This document shows, in pieces, positions 9,161 to 18,671 of a stretch of DNA of 64,000 nucleotides (position 1 is its first letter; each line of letters begins with the position of its first letter). The DNA is from Argyresthia goedartella (lineage: Eukaryota; Arthropoda; Insecta; Lepidoptera; Argyresthiidae), in contig OX463836.1 in NCBI GenBank assembly GCA_949825045.1, positions 9,751,829-9,815,828 on the forward strand. The letters are read 5' to 3'. A model generated the notes under the pieces. It did no database searches. It was given only the letters and a program-made list of their open reading frames with translations, and was not told the origin of the DNA. The position numbers and the translations under genes were made by a program.

Positions 9161-9590
9161 AACGGATACTGACGGGAACCGCAGGTAGTCAGTTTAGGCA
9201 CAAATTTCTCAATAGCTTCCTTGATGTTTGCTGTTAGTATACCGACCGCATCATCGACTGAACCATTACCCAGAATCGACCAATCTAATCCAGTGAGATG
9301 TTCACTTATAGCCTCGTAGTTACCCTTACGATACTGATATCGAAGGCGCCTGGTGCAGGGTATGTTTTTTATACTTAGGTCAAAAGTTCCAAGTTCAAGC
9401 GAAGTATGAAAACGATCTTCGTTGACAACCGAGGATGTGGCCTTTTGTACGTCAATGGAAAAGTTTGTATACACTAAGTCTAAAATATTGTCGCAGATGT
9501 TTTTCAATGTATTGTGTTGTTTGAAACCTAGGTAATCCATGATGTTTGTCATGTTAATAGCTGAGTTTTGAAACTCGGTGTTACCCTTTT
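9133..9590 (-). pseudogene. C-terminal piece of Jockey-like endonuclease
   Basis: Contains DNILDLVYTNFSIDVQKA, the end of the apurinic-type endonuclease fold that precedes the SDH box; here the box region reads EDRFHTSLEL, so it is diverged. It is followed by an acidic linker and CGSRQYPLWYSRSLIK. The catalytic N-terminal half is missing because ORF1 sequence is joined directly at about 9590. Confidence 0.7.
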
Positions 9591-9952
9591 TCATACAGAC
9601 AGGTGCGGCTGGCCGGCTTGCGCGCAAAACGGCTGTACACGATGTGCGAACTCGATGTCGTCGGGGCCTAGTTCTACTCCCAAATGTGATACTATTTTCT
9701 TCACCAGACCTGTCGTGGATTCGCCTTCATTTTCAGGTACACCTGTAATTTCCAGGTACTGGAGGCGCCCCCATTGCTGCTGCTGTGAATTTTCGCGCTC
9801 AAGAAACGTCATTCGCGACTCGAGTTCATTGCACAGCTTAACTAGTTTTATATTATCTGCACGAATTGACTTTATGGCTTCATCCTTTTTGTTGATGGTT
9901 TCTTGAAAGTTAGCAAGGCACTGCTCTGCTTTATCAACCCTCTCAACAGCAC
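9591..9952 (-). pseudogene. Non-LTR ORF1 fragment: coiled coil and RRM-like domain
   Basis: About 120 codons. The first half is a heptad-rich coiled coil. The second half has LQYLEITGVPENEGES and IEFAHRVQP, the signature of the RNA-binding ORF1 domain in insect non-LTR elements (ExxGxPE ... HR). The ORF1 start lies beyond the junction with the BEL leader near 9952. The protein would coat element RNA. It is truncated at both ends. Confidence 0.75.
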
Positions 9953-10682
9953 CTATGCACACAACAGTAGTTTCCGACTACAAATTTATAATTATCGTAA
10001 ACTAAATCGTTAATTATACGTTCACTGACCGAAAATGAACCTAAATTGTGGTATACCGACCACAAAAGACTCACTCACAAAAAAGATTGCCGACCAATCT
10101 GAGGTACCCTCTCCCACTACAATGTGGCAAAAAAACAACCCTACAACCGTCCGTGAATCGATTTCCTACTAGGAAACCACGCTCTGCTACCAAAATATGG
10201 TAAATCCACGCCTCAACCGATAGGGTGGAATCTTTGATGGGTTGTTTTACAATGGAATGTCACGAAGTAGTGCTGACCTTGACGCCGTCGACTGGTAAGC
10301 GAAAGTTCAGATTCCGGAGTACGGGATGAGGAACACAAGGGTGGGAAGTATTGGGAGTCGAATCTTACTCGTGTCGTAGCCCGCTGCTGGTGCTGTCTTA
10401 ATGCTGCCGACTACAAGGGTCGCTATCCGAGCGCGACGAATTGGTGACCGAATCACTTCAAATTTTCACAGCACGAAGCACTCACTACGATGACGTGAAA
10501 TCAACTTATTTCTTATACATTATTACGAGATTACCATTGAAATACCATTCGGTCAAGCCCCGATGCCTGACGCCGAAAATTTTACCTCGTGCAAGTGACA
10601 GCTAGCTAGTGATGTTCCGATCACTCGCGGTCCAATCGCGCAACAAAAAAGAAGGTGTGTTCCGAAGCATAAATATTAAACA
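9953..10682 (-). mobile_element. BEL/Pao 5' LTR plus leader fragment (copy X)
   Basis: Minus-strand LTR 10199-10682 (TG..CA), primer site about 10182-10193 and 5' leader down to about 9952. All are homologous to the BEL copies A, B and C. No gag or pol follows. It interrupts RTE copy 1 at 10682, since the RTE frame stops there. No second LTR is found, so its target duplication cannot be checked. Confidence 0.82.
10199..10682 (-). repeat. BEL/Pao LTR, copy X
   Basis: 484 bp. It starts TGTTTAATATTTATGC on the minus strand and ends GGCGTGGATTTACCA at 10199, where copies A and B have TTTAACA, so its terminal bases have changed. Confidence 0.82.
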
Positions 10683-11112
10683 CTATCAGTTTAGTCTTTT
10701 GTTTCATATCATTATTCCTTTGTTTATCTTTAAGTTTGATGTTAAGGATACTTCTTTCAGTGGATCTTTGGAATACTTGTATCTTCTTTATGATCTTTTG
10801 CGTCAGAGCCCAGGTCTGACAGCCGTACAGCAAGGTGGGAAGTATTGTATTGTCCATTGCTTTTTTCTTCAGTCTCATTGGTATTTTGGCTTTAAATATG
10901 TGTTTCAGCGACCAATACTTTGCCCAAGCTGTCTTTATTGCTCGTTCTACTTCTTTTAAAGTTTGGAATGTTATATTTTGACCCAGGTAAACATATTCCT
11001 GCACATATTCAATCTTCTGGCCATGTAGTTCAAGTGGATGCTTTATACTGTAGGTCATGAGACAGGTTTTGTCTGAGTTCATATGAAGATCACATTTTCG
11101 ACTTTCTGTATC
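10683..11112 (-). pseudogene. RTE-type RT, C-terminal part (RTE copy 1, 3' segment)
   Basis: Encodes the post-RT region: MNSDKTCLMTYSIKH, VYLGQNITFQTLKEVERAI, PTLLYGCQTWALTQKI, then VFQRSTERSILNIKLKD. These are standard for RTE-clade elements of insects. It is the continuation of 18672-19794, from which it is split by BEL copy A. Its own 3' end is cut by the BEL fragment at 10682. The paralogous uninterrupted stretch is at 20801-21110. Confidence 0.87.
11108..11112. repeat. Target-site duplication GTATC, left copy
   Basis: Pairs with 18667-18671. The undisrupted sequence CTTTCTGTATCCAAGC exists in the RTE paralogue near 21092-21107, confirming the empty site. Confidence 0.93.
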
Positions 11113-11529
11113 TGTTTAATATTTATGCTTCGGAACGCACCTCGGTTTTTTGTTGCGCGGATCGACCGCGAGTGATCGGGACATCACTAGCTAGCTGTCA
11201 CTTGCATAGAAAAGAAATGACTAGCTAATGTCACCTTTGCACGTGGAAAAATGGTCGGCGGCAGGTATCGGAGTTTGGCCGAATGTGATTTATAATAATC
11301 TCGTCAATAATCGTCAAGAAATAAGTAGAGCAGCAGCAGCGGGCTACGACGCGAGTAAGATTCGACTCACACACCCCCCACCCTTGTGTTCCTCATCCCG
11401 TACTCCTGCCTCGAATTGAGCTTTCGAATGCCGGTCCACGGCGTCAAGGTCAGTACTACTTTGTGACATTCAACTGAAAAACAACCCTACCAAGATTCCA
11501 CCCCTTTCGGTTGAGGCGTGGATTTAACA
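11113..11529 (+). repeat. 5' LTR of BEL copy A
   Basis: 417 bp, TGTTTAATATTT to GATTTAACA. It lacks about 105 bp found in the 3' LTR after AAATAAGTAGA, a deletion after insertion or during copying. Confidence 0.92.
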
Positions 11530-11532
11530 TTT

Positions 11533-11544
11533 TGGTAGCAGAGG
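11533..11544 (+). other. Primer binding site matching initiator tRNA-Met
   Basis: TGGTAGCAGAGG is complementary to the last 12 bases of eukaryotic initiator tRNA-Met with CCA. The following GGTTTC also matches after a one-base offset. Confidence 0.65.
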
Positions 11545-12238
11545 CGTGGTTTCCTAGTAGGAAATCGATTCACGGACGGTTGTAGGGTTTTTTTTTGCCA
11601 CATTATAGTTGGGAGAGGGTGGGTACCTCAGATTGGTCGGCAATCATTTTGTGAGTGAGTCTTGAGGACGGTATACCACAGTTTAGGTTCATTTTCGGTT
11701 AGTGAACGTATAATTGACGATTTAATTACCAATTATTATAAAATTGTAGTCGGAAACTACTGTGGTGTGCATAAGGAACAGTCATTCGGTCGGTCTATAG
11801 TATTGCAGTCGGGTTCTATAGTATTGCAGTGTTATTTCGGTTTACAGAGCAGGGACAGGCTATTTAAGGGGTATTAAGCTGATTTTGCTGAACTCAGTAG
11901 AAGTGTAGGTCATATCGGAAAGGCCACTTCTAGAAGGTTCACGGCTACCTACATTATATTGAAAATAGTTTTTTTTCTTATAATAAATTTTGTGTATTAT
12001 TTTTTATTGTGCTTTATGGTGGCATTCTCTAATTGATTTAGAGTGTATAGTTATAAGGTGTTTATCCACAGGGCGACCATATTATATATTTTTAAGGATT
12101 TAATTGTTTTAGTGGTTGCCTTAGTGTTGATAAATTAGTTTTAATTTCTGTGCCCAGCGCTGACGGGCAAGTGCTGGTCTCTGGCTATACTTAGTTCGGT
12201 AGTGAGATATAGGACCAGAATCTATTAAATCGGTCAAC
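11545..12238 (+). other. 5' leader of BEL copy A, non-coding
   Basis: About 690 bp between primer site and gag. No conserved coding frame. It contains a short tandem repeat of TCTATAGTATTGCAGT (about 11800-11832). Homologous leaders occur in copies B, C, D and X. Confidence 0.8.
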
Positions 12239-14054
12239 ATGGCACCTTCACCCTTGACGGTACTGCGGAATGGTGTCCGGGAGGAAATGAGATGGCTCGC
12301 CCATACTCATCAGTATGTGGAGCGATCGGACATGGATGATGTCCTGCTCAAGCGTGTGGAGGACGCAATGAAACGCGTCGGGAAGGTGTGTCGGCTGGCT
12401 GCGGAGGCTGAAGCTCTCGGGCTTACTGATGAAGCTTCGGTGGCTACGGTGAAACAGCTCTGCGCGGATGCTGACCAAGCGATGGAATGCTTGGGTGACA
12501 TCGAGTGTCGCGCGGAGAAAAATTAAGCGGTCGCGAAGGAATGACCGTGGGGAGGGTAACGGAGACCCACCCCCGAAGGGTGTTGTTGGACGGCTGCCAC
12601 ACCTGGAGATTCCGGCCATCAGTGGGGCAGTTGATGAGTGGCCGGCCTTCATTAATTTGTTTGATAGTTTGGTCCACGGTTGGGACGACCTGGACAACGC
12701 CTACAAGTTAGCCCAACTATTGATGGCTCTGCGGGATGAACCGAAGGAGTTGGTCGGTCACCTAACGGTCACGGCGGGCAATTATGAGATAGCAAGGTCC
12801 ATATTGTTTGACCGCTACCAACACAAACGGCGGTTGGTTGATGCGCAGCTGGGGAAGCTGTTTAGCATCCCCAGAGTAACACGGGATGTTGACATCCGAG
12901 TACAGGTGCTCAACCCTGTGCTGGTGGCCACTAAGGCACTTCAGAACCTTGGTCTGCCGGTAGACCAATGGTTATACATTATTTTGTATATGGTTTTAAC
13001 ACGGTTGCCTGCAGCTGTTCAAAGTCGGATCGAACAGCTGCATGGGTGCAGTAGCACGGAACTGCCCACACTTGTCCAATTGACAGATTTTTTGGAGGGT
13101 GAATGTAGGCGATGTGACACACTGGACACGGAGGCCAGTGTGCAGCGCCAACCCGCGCGGATGCGGGAGGGGCCGCGCCCCCCGCCCCCACGGGGGTGTG
13201 GGAGGTCGAAACAATGTGGCGTTCTGAATGCCGCGCCGTCGGGTGACGGCTGTGTGCACTGCGACAGTGCCGGTCATGACGTGACCAGTTGCGCCAAATT
13301 TAAGGCGCTCGGGGTAGCTGCCCGCAGGAAGATAGTCTTCCGTCACCGATTGTGTTTCGGTTGTTTGGGGCCGCACACGCTGAGCGAGTGCTCGCGCGCG
13401 TTCCCGTATGAGTGCTGTGGTGGCAAGCACCACATAGTGTTGTGCCTGAATCGGTCAGGCCCTTCGGACGGTCACCAGGGCCGGACTCAGGTTGGTCGGC
13501 CACAGGGCCCAACCAGGGCTGGACCCAGTCCCCCTCCGGGCAACGGGAGTCACCAACGGGGTGACTGGGGTACCTGCGGACGGGACCCCCCCCGAGGGGA
13601 AGGGGGCAGCGCGGGGGGTAACATGCGGGATAGCCGGGGTTTGGTCGCCGCTGTCCACGGTCAGCGAGGACTTCGGGCCGCTGGCTCACCGCGTGTTACG
13701 GGCGGGTGTCAGATGGCACCTATGAGTGGCGCGAAGGCTGGGAGCCCACCACCTTCTGCGCCACCCTGCCCGTCGCTCTGGGAGGCGAACGGGGAGGCGA
13801 ACAGTCGGATGTCGCCCCCATTCCTAGAGCGCCCCAGGTTGGATCCGCTCTCCCCCATTCATCCACGGTGCGCACCGGGCACACCGTACACTGTCCGGTA
13901 TGGTCGGATACCGGGACAGCGAGGGGCCTATTATACGGGTTGGGACCCCTTGATGCACATACGGTCTGATATGCCGGTTGCATATCAGCAGCCGAGTTAC
14001 TCCGAGGCCGACGGAGGTCTCAGCGGGTACGGATCCCGCGGAGGTTCCCGCTAG
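12239..14054 (+). pseudogene. gag: BEL/Pao gag, copy A (one-base insertion)
   Basis: Starts MAPSPLTVLRNGV at ATG 12239. The first frame stops at 12524-12526 because of a run of five A where copy B has four (GAGAAAATTAAG). The second frame then runs to 14054. After a coiled N-terminus comes the BEL/Pao gag core (LPHLEIPAISGAVDEWPAF, DRYQHKRRLVDAQLGKLF). The three zinc-binding clusters are CVHCDSAGHDVTSC, CFGCLGPHTLSEC and CCGGKHHIVLC. A Pro/Gly-rich tail ends GSRGGSR before TAG. It would form the particle and bind element RNA. Copy B shows the unshifted frame. Confidence 0.9.
14052..14054 (+). promoter_or_regulatory. In-frame UAG between gag and pol (putative readthrough stop)
   Basis: Gag and pol are in the same frame here, separated by one stop: CGC TAG GGA CAC. 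The same codon and context occur in copies B (38770-38772) and C (61270-61272). Decoding it as an amino acid would yield Gag-Pol. Confidence 0.6.
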
Positions 14055-15419
14055 GGACACACCGCCCACTTACAGGGTGCCGCCACTCCACAGACGGTCA
14101 TGCTCCCCACCGCCTCTGTGATAGCGTGGAGTTCGGACGGCAAATCATGTGTGGCACGAGCACTATTGGACTCGGGGACCCAGGGGTGCTTAGTCTCGTG
14201 CAACCTTGTAAGACGGTTGGGCATTTCGGTAAGGGAGTATCCACATTCCATTCGGGGAATTGGGAACACGGAAGTCGGTTCCGTTAAGGGAGTATGTCGG
14301 ATCACTCTCTCGTCACGGGTGGATTCATCGGTGAATCTGACGGTCACGGCATTAGTCATGCCTAATGTGATGGGCTCACACCCTCACGTACGGTTGTCGC
14401 CCTCGGTGCGACAGTTGGTCGCTGGGTTGTCACTGAATGACCCGGAGTTTGATATTCCGGGCCCAGTAGACATTTTATTGGGTGTTGATGCCTTGGGATA
14501 CCTGTTAGTGCCAGGTGTCCACGTGTTGCAGGCGACTGGTCTGGTTTCGGTCAACACCAGATTGGGCCATGTGGTAATGGGTCCGGTCATGCCGGCTGCC
14601 CCACGCCTAGCGACTAGTAGTTCCTTATTCGGTTCTGTACTCTCGGAGGTGATACAGAAGTTTTGGGAGGTGGAAGAACCACCTACGGTCCGCCGGTTGG
14701 ACCCGGGTGAAGAAGAGTGTGAACAGTTTTATCGGAACAATACTGGTCGCCTTCGGTCATGTCGATTTATCACACGTCTTCCATTCCGGAGTGATCGCCC
14801 ACCGCTGGGCAGTTCACACCATGCAGCCGAGACGCGGCTTCTGTCGATGGAACGACGCATGAAGCGTGACGGGATTTTCCGGCAGAAGTACGTCGACTTA
14901 ATGCGGGAATACGAGTCGCTCGGCCACATGTCGGTTTCGGGTATCGACTGGAAGCGTGAAGACCACTGCTTCCTGCCTCATCACGCGGACTTGAGGACCC
15001 CGGAGGGCAAAATACGGGTAGTGTTCGATGGATCGGCATCAACATCTAACGGCATGAACCTGAACCAGTGTTTGCATTCAGGGCCGAAGTTGAACCATGA
15101 CATCGCGGATTTTATCACATGGTTCCGACGACACATTTTTGTGTTTGTAGCTGACATCCGAATGATGTTTAGACAGACGGTCATTCACCCTGACGATAGA
15201 CGGTATCAGCTAATACTGTGGCGAGAGAGCCCAGATCAGCCCATCAAGGTGTACGAGCTGAACACCAACACGTACGGGCTACGGTCTAGTCCTTATTTGG
15301 CGATTCGCACTCTGCGGGAGTTAGCGGATCGAGAACGGTTAAATTTCCCCCTAAAGGAGCAGCGATCCTGGAGCAGGATCTCTACGTGGACGATATCTGT
15401 ACCGGTGCAGATTCCGTAG
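14055..15419 (+). pseudogene. pol: BEL/Pao pol, protease and RT N-terminal part (copy A)
   Basis: Frame continuous with gag across the UAG; the first ATG is 14100. The protease active site reads ARALLDSGTQGCLVS, with a DILLGVDALGYLL flap-side motif. The RT follows with LPHHADLRTPEGKIRVVFDG and FVFVADIRMMFRQTVIHP, then NTYGLRSSPYLAIRTL. Near 15345-15355 the frame is lost: the catalytic YVDD is read in the -1 frame. Slipping back one base at A AAT TTC would restore the RT. A lost C in a C run is the other explanation. Copy B shares this. Confidence 0.9.
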
Positions 15420-16095
15420 AGGAGGCGCTCGCTCGACGGGACGAGCTAGTTGAGCTCTTACGGGGTGGAGGTTACGAGCTCCGGAAATGGATGTTGAACT
15501 CTCCAGAGTTACTGTCTGGTCTTCCGGATGACTACCAGCAGGATCCCCACATTTTCGAAAATCCGGAAATTCCGAATATGTTGTCGGTATTAGGCGTCCA
15601 GTACCAGCCGGTGTCAGACATGTTTTCGTATCGGGTCGAGTTGGACTTCCCGAAGGTCTGGACGAAACGGAACGTTCTTTCAACGGTGGCTAGGACATTT
15701 GATCCAAACGGGTGGATCACCCCGGTAACATTTCAGCTCAAGTGTTTTATGCAGCAATTGTGGTCTGCTGTGCTGAAATGGGACGACCCGATCGGCGGGT
15801 CATTGAGCTCAGAGTGGGATTCGTTCTTTTCGACCCTCCCTGGCATCAATCGGATTTCACTGCCACGGAGGTTGGTCCCCACCAAACGATACACCGCCAC
15901 CCTGCATGGGTTTTGCGATGCCTCGGATAAGGGCTACGGAGCTGCGGTGTATCTGCGTACGGTCGACTCCTCGGGGGAGGTTGATGTGCGGTTGGTCATG
16001 GCCAAGAGCAAGGTTGCGCCGTTGCGCACTCGCCTGATCATTCCCAAATTAGAGCTTTCAGGAGCGGCTCTACTGACTCGTCTGGTCAACCACAC
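15350..16095 (+). pseudogene. pol: BEL/Pao pol, RT catalytic region to RNase H-like start (copy A)
   Basis: Begins in the -1 frame with AAILEQDLYVDDICTGADS, the catalytic YVDD box. Continues with ELRKWMLNSPELL, LGVQYQPVSDMFSY and WTKRNVLSTVARTFDPNGW, the conserved Pao-type region after RT. LHGFCDASDKGYGAAVYL is the first Asp of the RNase H-like fold, followed by KLELSGAALLTRLVNHT. At 16096 the sequence switches to an unrelated insert, so the rest of the RNase H domain is interrupted. Confidence 0.9.
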
Positions 16096-16292
16096 TGTTA
16101 GCGCGGACCAGGCTCCCCGCCTCCCGCGCCCGCACCCCGCGCTCGCCCCACCGGCTGTCATCGCTCCGCCAGCCGGCGCCGGCGCGGCCGGCCGGCATTC
16201 CTCCACGGCTCTCGGCCCGAGCGCGCGCACACCGTTGTCTAATATTTTCAAATCAAGTCTATGTAATTTAATCGCTCTGCGAATTAAACCTT
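16096..16292 (+). other. 197-bp foreign segment replacing about 31 bp of pol
   Basis: Compared with copy B, 31 bases of RNase H-coding sequence are replaced here by unrelated DNA: first about 115 bp very rich in G and C, then about 80 bp rich in A and T. The reading frame stays open across it and stops at 16292-16294. No element signature or target duplication is visible. Its origin is unknown. Confidence 0.75.
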
Positions 16293-16898
16293 GAAGATAC
16301 GGTCTACGGTTGGACGGACAGCCAGATCGTGTTATGCTGGCTGAAGGCTTCAGTTCACAAGCTGAAGATTTTTGTGGCGAATCGGGTTTGGCAGATTTTG
16401 AATTCGGAGGTTCCCTTAATCTGGAGACATGTTCCAGGGGAAATGAACCCAGCAGACTGTGCGTCTCGTGGGTGTCACGCTCCGGAGTTAGTTGGATATC
16501 CCTTGTGGGGGGGTCCAAAATGGTTGACTCAAGCCGAATCGGATTGGCCAATGAGTCCACGCGTTACCACGGCGAACGGCGCCTTGACAGTCGGTGTCTG
16601 TACGACGCAACCAGAGCCGGAAGAGGAGTTCAGCCTGCTGGAACGGTACAGCTCGCTCGACAAGCTGGTCAATGTGACCGCCTGGATCTTCCGATTTGCG
16701 CGGAATTGTCGCAATTCTGAGGCGCAACGGGTGTGGACACAGGTCCTGACACCACGGGAACGGAACCATGCGTTGTTCGCATTGGTACGGAACGTGCAGA
16801 CGGTGCACTTTAAGTCCGAACTGGACATTCTGAGACGCAGACGCGTCCAACTGAAGGGAGCTGTGGCTCGGCTCAACCCATTTATTGACCCTCAATGA
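16293..16898 (+). pseudogene. pol: BEL/Pao pol, RNase H-like C-terminus and linker (copy A)
   Basis: Encodes YGWTDSQIVLCWLKASVHKL (Asp of the RNase H-like fold), a WRHVPGEMNPADCASRG motif typical of Pao-type elements, and the linker into integrase. It ends at a TGA (16896-16898) where copies B and C have GGA in the same context. The integrase follows in the same frame, so this is a single nonsense change. Confidence 0.9.
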
Positions 16899-18140
16899 TT
16901 GCTGAGAGTAGGAGGTCGGCTGCGGAATGCCAACCTGCCTTATGCGGCTCGCCACCCGTTGTTACTCCCTAGGAAAGGGAAGTTGGTCGAAATGTTGATA
17001 CAGGATCGACACATTCGGAATGGGCATGTCGGATGCCACGCCTTGATGGCGTTTCTCCAGCGCGAGTTCTGGATTCTATCGGGAAGACGCTTAGTGCGTA
17101 GCGTCGTATTTCGGTGCCTGCCTTGTTATCGGGCCAAGGCGGCTACGATGCAGCCCCAGATGGGCGATTTGCCCTCGGACAGGGTTAACGAAATCCGGCC
17201 CTTTGCGGGTGTCGGAACGGATTTCGCGGGACCATTCATGGTCAAGTCTTCACAGCTACGGAACGCCAGATTAGTGAAGGCATACCTGTGCATCTTCGTG
17301 TGGTTGGCCACGAAGGCAGTCCACTTGGAGGTGGTCAGTGACCTCACTACGGAGGCATTCATCGCATGTCTGGATCGGTTCGTCTCACGAAGGGGCCTCC
17401 CGTCATTAATCCGTTCGGACAACGGCACAAATTTTGTCGGAGCCAGGCGATATCTGCAGGAGGTCACTCAATTCCTGATCGGTAACCAGGACGCCATCGG
17501 TACGGCTTGCTCCCGACGAGGGATTGAATGGGTTTTCAGTCCGCCGGGATGTCCTCATTGGGGAGGAATTTTTGAGGCTGCGGTTAAATCGGCTAAGTCG
17601 CACCTGACGAGGATCATCGGTGAGACCTCTCTACGCTTTAAAGAGCTTGCGACGCTGTTCTGTAAAATTGAAATGACACTGAACTCGCGTCCGTTGTGCC
17701 CGCTCAGTTCGGATCCAAATGATTTGGAAGCGTTGACGCCGGGTCACTTCCTGATTGGTCAGCCCCTTAACGCCCTGCCAGAATACCCATTCGGTGATGT
17801 TAAATTAAGTCGGTTAACTAGGTGGCAGATGTTGCAGCAGATGGCTCAAGATTTTTGGAAACGGTGGTCCCTTGAGTACTTGCACATCTTGCAGCAGCGC
17901 CTTAAGTGGACTGACCGGACGAGCCCCCCTCAAGTCGGTGATTTGGTGCTGATTAAGGATGCGAACCTGCCATCATTGAGATGGAGACGAGGACGGATCG
18001 TCAATTTGTACACGGGTCGGGATGGCACGCCTCGATCAGCAGAAGTCAAGGTGGGGGCTCGGTCCTCAAGAGAGTGGTCGCAACACTTTCTCGCCTTCCT
18101 ATTGATTAGGGACAGGTTCGGGCCTATCCGGGCGGGTGAC
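16899..18140 (+). pseudogene. BEL/Pao integrase (copy A)
   Basis: Open from just after the nonsense codon into the 3' LTR. Zinc-binding region: DRHIRNGHVGCHALM, then VVFRCLPCYRAKA. Catalytic core: GVGTDFAGPFMV, LIRSDNGTNFVGA, and the Glu in PHWGGIFEAAVKSAKSH. The C-terminal DUF5641-like part follows (QVGDLVLIKDANLPSLRWRR). All catalytic residues are present, so the domain itself looks intact although it cannot be made as part of Gag-Pol from this copy. The frame would run past 18141 into LTR sequence. Confidence 0.9.
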
Positions 18141-18666
18141 TGTTTGATATTTATGCTTCGGAACGCACCTCGGTTTTTTTGTTGCGCGGATCGACCGCGA
18201 GTGATCGGGACATCACTAGCTAGCTGTCACTTGCATAGAAAAAAAATGACTAGCTAATGTCACTTTTGCACGTGGAAAAATGGTCGGCGGCAGGCGTCGG
18301 AGTTTGGCCGAATGTGATTTATAATAATCTCGTTAATAATCGTCAAGAAATAAGTAGATTTCACGTCATCGTAGTGAGTGCTTCGTGCTGTGAAAGGTTG
18401 AAGTGGTTCGGTCACCAATTCGTCGCGTTCGGATAGCGACCCTTGTAGTCGGCAGCATCACGACGGCCCCAGCAGGGGGCTACGACGCGAGTAAGATTCG
18501 ACTCCCAACACCCCCCACCCTTGTGTTCCTCATCCCGTACTCCTGCCTCGAATTGAGCTTTCGAATGCAGGTCCACGGCGTCAAGGTCAGTACTACTTTG
18601 TGACATTCTACTGAAAAACAACCCTACCAAGATTCCACCCCTTTCGGTTTAGGCGTGGATTTAACA
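18141..18666 (+). repeat. 3' LTR of BEL copy A
   Basis: 526 bp, TGTTTGATATTT to GATTTAACA, immediately before GTATC. Longer than the 5' LTR because it keeps a 105-bp internal segment. Confidence 0.92.
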
Positions 18667-18671
18667 GTATC
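18667..18671. repeat. Target-site duplication GTATC, right copy
   Basis: Partner of 11108-11112. RTE copy 1 resumes directly after it (CAAGCTTTCAATCAT). Confidence 0.93.

Larger units (their letters stand above)
8715..9952 (-). mobile_element. Jockey-like non-LTR retrotransposon fragment
   Basis: On the minus strand: the end of an ORF1 RNA-binding domain, directly joined to the C-terminal end of an endonuclease and the linker before RT. Most of ORF1, the endonuclease core and the RT are missing. The left edge is cut by the gypsy 3' LTR, the right edge joins a BEL 5' leader. Protein similarity to the element at 32661-34380 is visible in the linker (both have a WYS..L..I..KD+.HK.WKK pattern). 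Confidence 0.8.
11113..18666 (+). mobile_element. BEL/Pao LTR retrotransposon, copy A
   Basis: A 7554-bp copy with both LTRs (11113-11529, 18141-18666), an initiator-Met-type primer site, gag, and pol with protease, RT, RNase H-like region, integrase and a C-terminal domain. It is flanked by GTATC. Coding lesions: one extra A in gag near 12525, a frame change in RT near 15350, a 197-bp foreign segment at 16096-16292, and a nonsense codon at 16896-16898. Structurally complete but not autonomous. Confidence 0.93.

Noticed and set aside
10609..10959. A hydrophobic 116-codon plus-strand frame
   Set aside because: Antisense shadow of the RTE RT fragment read on the minus strand.
15934..16560. A 208-codon minus-strand frame across the 197-bp insert
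   Set aside because: Antisense to BEL pol; codons mirror the coding strand and no domain is seen.
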